From Psoroptes ovis (taxonomy: Eukaryota; Arthropoda; Arachnida; Sarcoptiformes; Psoroptidae), in NCBI GenBank assembly GCA_002943765.1, contig PQWQ01000017.1:682001-746000 (forward strand): DNA of 64,000 bases, given 5' to 3'. The position numbers and the translations under genes are program-made. The notes under the pieces are model-generated. The model ran no database searches. It saw nothing but the letters and a program-made list of their open reading frames with translations, and was not told where the DNA came from. This document shows positions 51,001 through 62,191 of the stretch, piece after piece (within the stretch, counting starts at the first letter, position 1; every line of letters begins with the position of its first letter).

Positions 51001-53897
51001 TTGTTATCATCGAATCGTTCAAATTGTTCCAAATTCAATTCAATAATGATAATTATATACATGATTGTCAATGGCAACAACGATAGCAGCCGAAAAGCAA
51101 CCAAAACAACAACAACAACATCGACATCATGTAACTTCAATACAAGATCATTTATTTTTCCTTCTATTTTGTCTTATCTTTCTTCGAATCTTAAATGGAA
51201 ATTGTCGATTTATCATTCATTCATTCATTTCGTTCGTATTAATTCATTCAATACATCGATTTGATTTCGTTTTTGTTTTGTTTCAATCATCTTAGATCTT
51301 CGATAATTGAATTTCATTTTGTTCATTCTCTTTGTTCTCTCTGCTCTTTTTGTTGTTTTATTCAGAGATTAAACAATCAAATCACTCGAACCCAAACAGA
51401 CGAATATCTTGAATTTTTGAAATCTCAAATTTTCGCTTTTTAAAAGGTTCCAACCTCAACTCTTTACTGATTTGACAAAGGATGATGATTTTCTCGATAA
51501 ATTAAAGTTTCCATCATCTACTTCTGATGTCGTCAAAATTATGAATTTTGGCTTTGAAAAATCGGAAAATTATCAAATTTCACCAGCGAAAATTTGATTT
51601 TTTTTTCGCCACCCGATTACCGATCGAACATTGTAAAATGATTTGGGTTGATAACCACACAAATTTTTTAAGGGGTACGAATTGTCATACCACAAACTTT
51701 TGTGCCACGATTTGGCTTTGAAAGAAATGATCCAAAGATAAATTATTATCTTTGATCATTCATTCATTCTCTTCTTCTTCTTCTTATTCTTCTTTTCGTT
51801 TGCCACAAACAGATTCACACATCCAAAGACAATTGATTCATTTGTCAATTGATTTCTTGTGTTCGGTTGTTGGTGCCTGTGTGTGCATCTGTGTATCTAT
51901 GTATGTGCTGATATCAATTGATATTGTGTGTAATGATATGAATAAGTGTTTTTTGGATGAAAATATTCTGAAAATGAATAAATGATTCGCATATGAACGA
52001 TGCTTTATTTCTTTCGTACAATTCCATGTTATCTTAATGGTACATAATTAATGGTTTTCATTCATTTTTTCCACTGCGAAAATTCTGTAGCCAGAATTTC
52101 TGTGGAATTACAGCTGAAATTCAATTGAATTTCATTGACTATCACTGAGTTTTACCCAAAGAATCATTTTACTAAGAATTCACATTTATGATTATATGAT
52201 TCAGATGATTCATCTTTGTGAATTGTTTGAAGATGATGGCAAATAAAGCAATGAACAACAACAACAACAACAACGAAAAACTTTTGTCCATTCGAGTACT
52301 TTTTGAATGATGATGATGATGATGATAATAATAATGATAATATGGATGATGGATGCTTTGCATTCAAAACACCAACAACAACAACATCAACATTAACTTG
52401 ACTTAACCTTTAAGAAGAATGAAAAACTTTCGAAAGTTAATCTTAGGCACGATTTTACGAGCTGAAATTGGAATAAATTGAAATCTAAATGAATTAAATA
52501 AATAAACAATCAAATAATGATGATAATAATCATATAATCAGTAAGTGGGAGTTTTATCATCAAATGATGATGATGATGATGAACAAGAAGTGAACAAACA
52601 AATAGACAAACGAAACGAAATCCATTTATAATAATGTAAACTTTTTGAATTTTGTTGGCGACTTTATCAACTCCATAAGACTTTTCAATTCATAATAATA
52701 AAGCTCGTCCATTCATTCATTCATTCATCCATCCATCAATTCAAAATTCATTCATTCAAATTCAATTAGTTCGTATTAACTTTGTTTTGTTTTGTTTGTT
52801 TTTCATGAGTTCAAAACTTGATCAAATTCAAAAAATATATTTTTTGACTGATGATGTTGTTGTTGATGTTCATGATGTTGATGACAAATAATGATAATCA
52901 ACATCACAATTTCGGGTGAAATAAATAAATGAATAATCAAAGAAAAATGAATTTAATAAGGCCGAGATGAGACCCTTTGAGATGTAATAACCTTTGTGGC
53001 ATCATCATCATCATCAACAACAACGACCCTTGACTTGATTAGAAACATAATTAATTGATTGGATCCTCGAAAAACTTTGCGCATTTTGCACGTAATACTC
53101 ACGTATTATCATCGCGTAACAATAATAATCTTATCTCACATTTAATTCAATAAGTTTGTCTCATTTTCAATCAATTTAGTTCTGTTCCAATTCAATTCAA
53201 TTCTATTCTTATTTCGATTCATTATTTCTTATTATTTATTATCATTATTCTTATTTATTACCATTTTTATCATTGTTATCATTATTAAATGTAACCATCG
53301 TCATTATCATTATTATTATGATCTTATTTATTTATTTATTTCATTCGTTTATTTGAAGTGAAGTGAATATAAATTGATTAATTCAAAAGTTTTCAAATAT
53401 GAAACTTCATATTTATTTACTCTTATTTAATTCATTTATATTTCTGTTTCATATGAATTCACATATGATTTACGTTGGTTCATTTATTTATCTATACTCT
53501 GGTTATCTGATGTACATTTATTTATCATCATTTATTTAGGATCATTTATTTATTTATTTTCCAATTTGAATCAAATCAATTTAATTTTTCATTCAGTTGA
53601 AATTCATTGTTGAATGATAATGAATAAATAATGTTGATATATGTTGTGTGACCAAGTGATTGAATGAATAAATGGATGAATAAATAGACTGAATGGTCGA
53701 TTAAATCAACTTTTTTTTCTCATATCTATGAGATGAGATGAATTGAATTCGAAGGCCATTACTGTTTAAAAGGCTGTCTTTTGCTCCTGATTCAGTATTA
53801 TCATCGTCTGTTTGACCTTAGTTTGTATCGTGAAACGAATAATTAACCTTTGTATTTGCTATCTTTTGTTTAATTTAATTCAAATTTTAGATTCAAA
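48099..53897. other. Gene desert, part 6, leading into the Rnd-like gene
   Basis: No supportable gene. A (CA)12 tract lies at 50876-50900, and a small CCAGAC/GTCTGG hairpin at 49243-49260. TTTTAG at 53885-53890 looks like a splice acceptor 7 bp before the Rnd-like start codon, so part of this desert may be an intron in that gene's 5' UTR. Confidence 0.55.
50876..50900. repeat. (CA)12 microsatellite
   Basis: Uninterrupted CA run ending at CAGACAATCG. Confidence 0.9.
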
Positions 53898-56854
53898 ATG
53901 ATACTAGATGGAACATCATCCACTTCATCATTAACATCATCATCATCGATATCAACTAATTACCATCATCATCATCATCATTCGAGAATATCATCAAATC
54001 ACCATCAACAATCATTATATAATCAAACAAAATCAATTAAAATTGTACTGATTGGTGATGTACAAGTTGGTAAAACATCATTAATCCAGCGTTTCATTGC
54101 AAATCAATTGCCTGGAGTATGTATTTTGTTCTGTTTTGTTTTGTTTTTTTGTTTCGATGTCCATGTCCATTGTCCATCTTCCATTTTCCATTGATCGTAA
54201 TTAACAAAGAATCATTAACCTTAATTTCATTTTATCTATTTTTTCTTATTTCAAATTCAATTAAATCGAATAAATCAAGATTTACATTCCAACTGCATTC
54301 GATAAATATCAGGCAACATATGAAGTTGGTGGACATCATTTCACCACTGAAATATGGGATACATCGGGTATGTTTTTATTATTTTAAACTAATGAAGATT
54401 TGTTCTTCTTCCAGTTTAATGGTAAATTAATTTTCATTTTAATGTTTTAATGATTTCGTACAAAGGTTCACCATCTTATGATGCAGTTCGACCATTAGTT
54501 TATAATGATACTCATGTATTTTTGTTATGTTTCAATCTTGGTGATTGGTATTCATTACATAATGTTCTACAAAAGGTTAATATTTTTCAATTTTTTAGTC
54601 CATTTTGTTTGATTAATGATCATAAATTTCAATTTTATTTCATTAAATTTATTTGAAAACAGTGGTATCCAGAGATACGTCAAAATACTCAAAATAATGT
54701 TCCAATAATATTGATTGGTTGTCAAAATGATAAACGTTTTGTTGGTGATGTTGATGATGATGGAGACGGCCAAGATGAAGATAATGATGATGTCCATGTC
54801 GGTGGTGTTGGTGGTGGTGGACATGAAAATAATGATAATTTAATTAATATTAATAATAAACATAATGATTGCAATATATATGAATCATCATCAACATCGC
54901 CATCATCACCATCATCATCATTATTTAATGATATTAATAATGTTAATAATGGACATCTTCTTAATAATCATCAACATCATCATAATAATCATTTAAGACT
55001 TCCATCATCAACAACAACAACAACGAAGTTACCAACATCCAAATTGATTGATATTAATGATGATGATTGTAAGCGGAAGATTGTTTATACTGAAGAGGTA
55101 TGTATCTTGTAATTGACTTTATTTTATTTTTTGATTTTGATCTCGACAAAATCAATGAACTTCTTCAGTGAATTAAATCGAATCTGATCTAATTGAATTA
55201 AATTAAATTGAATTAAATCAAATTAAATTGATTTAAATCAAAAATATAAATTCAATTCAATCAAATATGAGATTACGTCATAAGTAAATTCGGTTTAAAC
55301 GGTCTTAACCTTAAATTCAGTTCGTAATTTTCCAAGAAAAACAAAACTGATCAAAATGAGCGATCATTCTGCTGCTAACGATAATCGAAAACCAAAATTA
55401 TCAATGGATAATGATCAATCATCACCATTAACATCATCAACAACTTCGTTGAATGTTGTTGATTATTCAAAATTTCAAACAACAAAAAACATTGATAATG
55501 ATAATGATAATAGTTCGAGTAATACTAATAATGAAATTAACAAATTGAATAAAACACCAATGATATCAAAATCATTAATCGAACAACGTACACAAATGAT
55601 ACGATCGTTGATTGAAGAACATCGTGAACAATTGTGTAAATCATTGAATAATGATAATACGGCCGCAGCAGCAGCCGAAACGATGATGATCAATAAACAG
55701 CAACAGCCGCAATCACAACAAGAAGCTGTAAATGTAAACAATGATAGTAGATCATCACTATCGATTAATGCTGTACAGAAAATATTGAAATGTAAACGTA
55801 AATCAATGAAAAAAGAAATCCGTAAATGATTTAATTTGATTCGACTCGATTCGATTCACTGTTCCGCAATTAATTTTAATATGATTTCATTTAATTTCGA
55901 TTTGAATAAAACAAATTTTCCAAATCAATTTGAATGTAGTTCTAATTATCAATGCTTTGTTTCATCCATTTGCAGGCAATGGAAATATCAAAACAAATCG
56001 ATGCAATCACCTATGTTGAAACTAGTTCATATAATCCAATATCGATACGTGAAGCATTCGAAGTTGCAGCATTGGCTGCACATGGAAAATTACTGACATT
56101 TAATTGTAATAATTTACGGTCATTAATGTTGGCCAATGGTGCAACAGCGATAAGAACAGTTAATAATGGACAATTAATAAAATTTGCCAACAATACGGCA
56201 ACGAACGCAGCCATAAAATCACCAACATCACCATTTTATGGTCTTAAACATTTCATTTCATTACATCATAATAACAAAGATAGTCATCATAATCGAATGA
56301 TTAAAAATGGTTCGACCGGTGGTTCAACAACAACAATATCATCACCAACATCGACGACATCGAATCAAAGTTTTATCAGTAATGTTGATTGTTTATTACC
56401 GACATCAGCAATATCACAAGCCAAACCACCGCAATCATCAACAGCAATGATATCAAAACTGAAAACATCATGCTCATCAACACATTTACAGCGAAATCGT
56501 TCATTATTTAAACTGCGTAAATGTAAAAGTAAACAAGATTTGGTTAATAATCGGAGCAAAAATTCCAGCAACACCAATGGATTTCTATCGATAATGATGA
56601 TGAAAACTAAACGTAATTCCTCCTCCAACAACAACAATAATAATAATAATAATATTATAATCAATGATGATTATGATAATAATGTTGTCCATCATAGCCA
56701 TATTAATCAACATCATTTCAATCATAATCATCATCATAATAAATCGATTATGTCTGGATTATCATCATCATCATCGATCGATGGTGGTATTAGTAGTAGT
56801 AGTAATAATAGTAGTAATAGTGAAATGTCGAAAAAATCTTGTATAATTATGTAA
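53898..56854 (+). CDS. Rnd-like atypical Rho GTPase with large inserts
   Basis: Five exons: 53898-54116, 54280-54367, 54466-54575, 54663-55097 and 55976-56854. Phases are consistent and the product is 576 residues. After a Ser/His-rich N-terminus the G domain begins. The P-loop is GDVQVGKTS, with Val where RhoA has Gly14. Switch I is YIPTAFDKY. Switch II reads WDTSGSPSYDAVRPL, with Ser at both the Ala61-like and Gln63-like positions. The G4 motif is GCQND and G5 lies in VETSS. WDTSGSP and GC-x-x-D are hallmarks of Rnd1-3, which bind GTP but scarcely hydrolyse it, so this protein is predicted to be constitutively GTP-bound. An Asp/Asn/Ser-rich insert of about 105 residues sits after G4, in the Rho-insert region. 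The long C-tail ends in the CAAX box CIIM, predicting prenylation. Rnd proteins restrain RhoA and actomyosin contractility. Confidence 0.85.
55356..55829 (+). CDS. Intronic 157-codon ORF of unknown status
   Basis: This lies wholly within the 878-bp last intron of the Rnd-like gene, on the same strand. The codon use and Asn/Ser/Gln-rich style match real genes here. It includes a charged helical segment (SLIEQRTQMIRSLIEEHRE) and a basic tail (CKRKSMKKEIRK). An AATTCAG acceptor-like site ends at 55320, 35 nt before the ATG. If exon 4 were spliced to that site the GTPase frame would meet a stop after nine codons, so it is not a simple in-frame exon. It could be a nested gene, an alternative first exon or an old exon. 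I recognise no family. Confidence 0.4.
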   Translation: MSDHSAANDNRKPKLSMDNDQSSPLTSSTTSLNVVDYSKFQTTKNIDNDNDNSSSNTNNEINKLNKTPMISKSLIEQRTQMIRSLIEEHREQLCKSLNNDNTAAAAAETMMINKQQQPQSQQEAVNVNNDSRSSLSINAVQKILKCKRKSMKKEIRK

Positions 56855-57356
56855 ATTAATCCCGAGAATCGATTGGAAACTTTGAAGATTCGCATTGATT
56901 TGATTGAATTTTTGATCAGATGGTCAGTTTGAATTCAAAGATGGTCAAGAATTGATCGATTAATCAGATGAAAATATGTTTGAATATATCCAAAGATTCT
57001 TAAATTCTTGATTGATTGAATAGATTTTTTGGTGCTGTTTATTATTATTTCATTCATGATTTCGTTGTTTATTTCCATTCATTTTTTTTTTGTTTAAAAT
57101 TTCTTTTGTAATTTTGTTTTTCATTTTGTTTATTTTTGTTTTATTTTCCTTTTGTGTAATTATTATCATTAAAATCATCAATTATTTATAAGTCAATTGA
57201 ATTATAATTTATTCATATCTAAATAATTACAAATAATTATGAAGAGAAGAAATTGAATAAAAAAAATTCAAATTTGAAATTGAGAAAAATTCGCGCTCAT
57301 CATTTACCGCCATCTGTTGATGGCGATTGGAACTTTGTTCAAATAATAGTTATAAG
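56855..57356. other. Intergenic after the Rnd-like gene
   Basis: Presumed 3' UTR and spacer, T-rich around 57040-57170. From about 57290 the sequence becomes GC-richer, with a GCCATC/GATGGC hairpin at about 57310-57325, just before a piggyBac-like MITE. Confidence 0.55.
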
Positions 57357-57360
57357 TTAA

Positions 57361-57508
57361 CCGTTAAAACTCGAGCGGTGAGCATAGCTCACCATAAGAT
57401 GTAATGCAGCAACTCGATAGGCGCCTCTCAGTCCCTATTTTAACATGAGTGTGAAAAATTGTCGAGCTGCTGGCTCGCTTGCGCTGTAAATGCCTCGAGT
57501 TCTAAGGG
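57361..57508. mobile_element. piggyBac-like MITE, 148 bp, TTAA-flanked
   Basis: Ends CCGTTAAAACTCGAG and CTCGAGTTCTAAGGG are inverted repeats immediately bounded by TTAA (57357-57360 and 57509-57512), the canonical piggyBac target. The interior is GC-rich and includes the perfect hairpin GGTGAGC-ATA-GCTCACC (57377-57393). It has no coding capacity. The flanks on both sides contain CGCCATC/GATGGCG motifs and may belong to an older element that it entered. Confidence 0.82.
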
Positions 57509-57512
57509 TTAA

Positions 57513-58923
57513 AATTATAGCAGTAACTGTGGAGCTTTTGGACAGCGCCTGTCGATGGCGCGCAATTGGCTTTGAATTTTGAAGTTTTTTTTCATTTAGT
57601 TTTCATCATTTTATACATTGAAAAATCTTGTGACGTACAAAGATTGCTTGCAAAAAGCTAGAAGAAAAAGTAGTAGTAAAAGAAGCCATATTCTTTCATC
57701 AATTTATGCTTCTACTCTTGATGATCATAATCAGCTGATTTACTTCATTTTTTTTTTTTTTGAATTTTTTTGTTTTTGTTCAAAATTTTCTCAAATTGTT
57801 ATCTCATTCATCAAGAAATTCATTCATATTCAGACTTCAGAGATCGACGACCACCCAACCGACAAAACGATTCTTGGTGCACAGAAATCACTGTTTCATT
57901 AATTCAAAGACCACATGTTCAATGTGAATGATGGACAACAACAAATGATGGATAATTCATTTTAATGATGCGGCTTTTTGTGTATGCTTGCATTCATTCA
58001 ATATATTCAGTTTACACCAAATGTCAATGTTCTTGATGGTATTTTTCGTTGTTTATTTCTTCGCATTAATTTCATGCATTCATTCATTTTAGTTGATACG
58101 TGATATTTTCTTATCTCTGTTCTTATTTTCGATTTTATTTAATGAATTAAGCAAATGTTTTTGTCATCGTAGTTGATGTTTATGTCGGCCAATGAATCAT
58201 AATTCAAATGATTATCATGATCATCATCAGAAAACATTTGTGGATGAATCTGTGGAAATAAAAATGAATAAAATATAAACAATCATTGCTGATTTAGAAC
58301 ACACCCATACAAATCGCGGAAATTTTCTTCCAAACTAACAAATCTTAAAATTCAATTGAATATTGAAATATTTTCTCGGTGGTGGCAAAAGAAGTGGTAG
58401 TGTGAATATCTTAAAAAAATATATACCAGATTCCATAGCAATAATAAATAGCGATATAACGATAATCATTATCTTTTATAACACGTTTTAAGACAAAGAT
58501 AATCATTTTTTTTCGGTAATATTTCATTGATGTTAATAATAATAATAATAATCGAATGAGGATAATGGTCGTATTGATGATTATGATAATCGACGAACAA
58601 TCGATTGATTATTGCTTCAGAAGCATCATCAATAGTTAATGGTACATCATCAACAGTTAATGGTTCATCATCAATGCATCTGTTTGTCTGTACATGTGTG
58701 TCTATGTTTATTATTTGTGTAAATAAACAGTGATCGACTTCATCATCATCGACAACAACAAAATGTCTTTGATTATAAACAATGTCTGCTTGAATGTTTG
58801 AAATATTCGATGTGTTATACAAGTGATTTCACTATTAATCCATGGTCATAATTTTCAAATTTAATGAATATTTTCCAATATTTTTCGCTGAAGAAATCGC
58901 CATATTTTTCTCTGCCGCCAAAC
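57513..58923. other. Intergenic upstream of prolyl 4-hydroxylase
   Basis: A GC-rich remnant to about 57570, then AT-rich DNA. ORFs of 94 codons (57618) and 117 codons (minus strand, 58469-58822) look like chance or repeat by-products. A short 21-bp tandem repeat lies at 58624-58676. The right part should carry the hydroxylase promoter. Confidence 0.55.
58624..58676. repeat. 21-bp tandem repeat, about 2.5 copies
   Basis: The unit is CATCATCAACAGTTAATGGT plus one base. It explains the repeated DDxPLTxDD peptide in the minus-strand ORF. Confidence 0.75.
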
Positions 58924-60815
58924 ATGTCTGCCATACGATTTTCTTTTAAAATTTTTAATTTACTTCCATCATTATTATTATTAATGATGATGATCGACCA
59001 AAGTAATCAAGAATATTTTACAGCATTAGTTCATTTAGAACAATTATTAAAAACTGAACAACATATTGTTGAAAATCTAAATCATTATCTTGAAAATGAA
59101 GAAAAACGTTTACGATCGCTACGACAATTAGCAAATCATTACAAACGATTGAATTTGATTGCAAATAAAAATATTGAACAATATTTATCAAATCCAGTGA
59201 ATGCATATTTGTTGGTGAAACGTTTGACAACCGATTGGGATTTGGTTGAACATTTAATCGATTCTGATCGTAAAGATTTGATACATTTATTAAATGAAAA
59301 TGAAACATTTCCATCAGCCGAAGATCTGTCTGGTTTGTATCTTACATTTAATGAGTAAATAAACATAAATTTACTGAATTAATTTGCATATTTTTGTTTC
59401 AAAATTCCTTCCAAAAAAAACTAGGCGCAGCTGAAGCATTAATGCGATTACAAGATACATATAAATTGGATACAACATTGTTAGCAGATGGTGTAATACC
59501 ATCGATAAAGAGTCAACATTTTGCTGAAGATGATAATTTGATGAAGAAAAATAATTTAGTTACAGATGAGCATATCCAAAATGATGATAATAACGATAAT
59601 AATATTGAGTCAATAACAAAATTAACGATGCCATTAACTGCTAATGATTGTTATGAATTAGGTAGACAAGCATATCAACAAAAAGATTATCATCATACGA
59701 TCTTATGGATGAAAGAAGCGTTAAGACGTTTGAATGAATATAAATTATCAATGATTGATGATGATTTGAAAATCAAACATGATCATATAAATATATTGGA
59801 ACATTTAGCTTTTTCATCATATCAAGTAGGGTCATTGCAAGAAGCATATGATTATACAATACAACTATTAGAATTGAATCCAAATCATGAACGTGCACGA
59901 GGAAATTTACAATTTTTCAATAATGAATTGAATATCAGTAATCGTTTGCGACGTATACGTAAAGGTGATACAAATGATCCGGATATACCTGAAGAAAATC
60001 GTATTAATGAATCAAAATGGCCAATCGAAGAAAATGAAAGAGAAATTTATGAATCATTGTGTCGTGGTGAAAATCGTATGCATGAATCGATACGATCGAA
60101 ATTGAAATGTTATTATTTAGATACAACTAAATTAAGTGATTATTATGTTCGACTGTGGCGTATAAAAGTTGAAGAAGCATATAAAAGACCAAATATTGTA
60201 ATGTTTATTGATTTTATGTCTGATTATGAAATCGATGTGGTCAAGAGGTTAGCCGAACCATTGCTCCAGCGAGCAACTGTACAAAATTATTTTACTGGAA
60301 AGCTTGAAACGGCTAAATATCGTATATCTAAATCAGCATGGTTAACAAATCGTGATCATCCAGTTGTGGAACGTATTTCACGACGTATCGAAGCTATTAC
60401 TGATCTTGAAATGGATACAGCTGAAGAGCTGCAAGTTGTTAATTATGGTATCGGTGGCCATTATGAACCACATTATGATTTTGCTAGACGTGAAGAACCG
60501 AAAGCATTCGATTCGTTGGGCACTGGTAATCGTATTGCAACATGGCTTAATTATATGAGTAATGTTGATGTTGGTGGTGCAACAGTATTTCCACATCTTG
60601 GTGTTACATTATGGCCGAGAAAAAATTCTGCAGCATTTTGGTATAATCTCTATAAATCGGGTGATGGTGATCTATTAACTCGCCATGCAGCATGTCCAGT
60701 GCTGGTCGGTTCTAAATGGGTATCGAATAAATGGATACATCAAATCGGGCAAGAATTTCGTAAACCATGTGGATTAAAACAAAATGAAATAAATATTGTC
60801 CAAGATGTTGTTTGA
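58924..60815 (+). CDS. Prolyl 4-hydroxylase alpha subunit
   Basis: Two exons, 58924-59332 and 59425-60815, joined at phase 1, give 599 residues. A Met 60 bp upstream (58864) is possible, but 58924 puts a clean signal peptide at the N-terminus. Residues of about 30-135 form the coiled N-terminal dimerisation domain. A TPR peptide-binding domain follows, then the 2-oxoglutarate/Fe(II) dioxygenase domain with His486 and Asp488 (HYDF), His557 (RHAACPV) and Lys567 (GSKW) for iron and 2-oxoglutarate. The splice restores SG-AAEALMRLQDTYKLD, matching the family. The enzyme hydroxylates proline in procollagen in the ER, partnered with protein disulfide isomerase. The donor is the weak GTTTGT; a better-looking GAGTAAAT 22 bp downstream would break the frame. 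It converges on the transporter gene, with 432 bp between their stops. Confidence 0.93.
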
Positions 60816-61247
60816 GCTGAATAATATTTTATACGAAATTTCAAAGATAATTAATTGAATTTTCTCATATTTCACGTGGTCCACGATAGATTTTCATTAG
60901 ACATTCACATGATATGATTATTTTTTCCTTGAAAATTTTCCACCATTGACCACATCTAAGCATAATCATTCATCATTTTTAGGTCCAAAATTCTCAATAT
61001 CGACAATCCATAATTCAAAGAAACAAATCATATGTTCATATCTCAATACACATATTCAATTTGTACATCTATGTCTAGTCTTTTGATTAATTAATTAATC
61101 TAAATCAAATTATCAATTAGATATCATCATTTCATTATTTCAATTTTATTTGATAATTAATTATTATTTCAATTCAATTTGATAAATAAAAATATAAAAA
61201 TGATAAAATTACATTGAAAATTGATAAATATAATTAATTCTCCGAAA
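60816..61247. other. Convergent intergenic spacer
   Basis: AT-rich spacer holding the 3' UTRs of the hydroxylase (+) and the transporter (-). A plus-strand AATAAA is at about 61183. Nothing else is seen. Confidence 0.6.
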
Positions 61248-62191
61248 TTAAATAAACATTCCAGCAACACAAGCGGTGGTAAAGCATGCAATCGATCCAG
61301 TTAACATTGCACTGAATGCTAATTCAGCTAAATCAGATGATCTTGATGGTGCCAGTGTACTTAATGAACCAACTTGAATACCAATCGAACTAAGATTAGC
61401 AAAACCACATAATGCAAATGTTGCTATTGTTTGTGAGCGTTGCTATCATTTGGAAATGTTTGAGATTGAAATTAATTGATTCATTAATTAATTCAAGATT
61501 GTTATTGTCAATTGCATTTGCAATTGATTGAGTACAATCTGCACTATAATTAAATAATAGCACTGTGATACTGCTTACCGTAATTGTATCATTGGCAATA
61601 TATTCGGATAATTGTTGATATGCAACAAATTCATTGATAAACATTTTAATACCGATCAAACCGGCTATATATTCAGTATCGGACCATTCAATGCCCAACA
61701 TCATGGCAATCGGTATGAATAGCTTTGAGAGTATCATCTAAGATTGATCATTTTAGAGAAAAAGTTGATTGATTAATAATGAATTGGTCAATTAATTGAA
61801 CTAATTGATTGCTTAATAAAAATAAACGAAAATTTCAATTCACCTTGAAACTTAAATCTGGTAAATCAATCATTTCACCGAAATAGCTGATGATTGCATC
61901 TAAAAATGTTAAAAACGATACGAATGCAATCAGATTGGCTAAAATGCTTGCAACGAGGCTATGTTTATGTGTGTGTAGGGATAAAATACAGAAATAGAAA
62001 GGGTTAAAACGATTCGAACGAATGAACCAGATTAATAAATCAATGAATTTAATTAATTGATGGCCATGTCATATATGGCCGATTATTACAATCAATCATC
62101 ATACATCATATCACTTTCAATGAACAAAACACCTTACCTGACAGCCGAAATGGCACCATTCGATCCTGCTTCGATGGCACTTTTCTCTGGA
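61248..62191 (-). CDS. Concentrative nucleoside transporter (SLC28/CNT), C-terminal exons
   Basis: Four terminal exons, 62191-62138, 61958-61844, 61737-61579 and 61442-61248, join in consistent phase and give the last 173 residues. Earlier exons must lie beyond the right edge. Diagnostic stretches are EAGSNGAISAVSLVASILANLIAF, in which an AG|C Ser codon is restored across an intron, then MILSKLFIPIAMMLGIEW, KMFINEFVAYQQLS, and TIATFALCGFANLSSIGIQ with a final transmembrane helix. CNTs import nucleosides coupled to Na+ or H+ across the plasma membrane. The intron at 61578-61443 is open in the preceding exon's frame, so retention would add residues before a stop. The first listed exon's acceptor (CACCAG at 62192-62197) is less certain. 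Confidence 0.88.

Noticed and set aside
57618..57902. 94-codon ORF upstream of the hydroxylase
   Set aside because: It begins at a non-ATG codon, includes a poly-Phe run from a T tract and has no similarity that I recognise.
58469..58822. 117-codon minus-strand ORF
   Set aside because: Its repeated acidic peptide comes from a 21-bp tandem DNA repeat, and the rest is Ile/Asn/His simple sequence.
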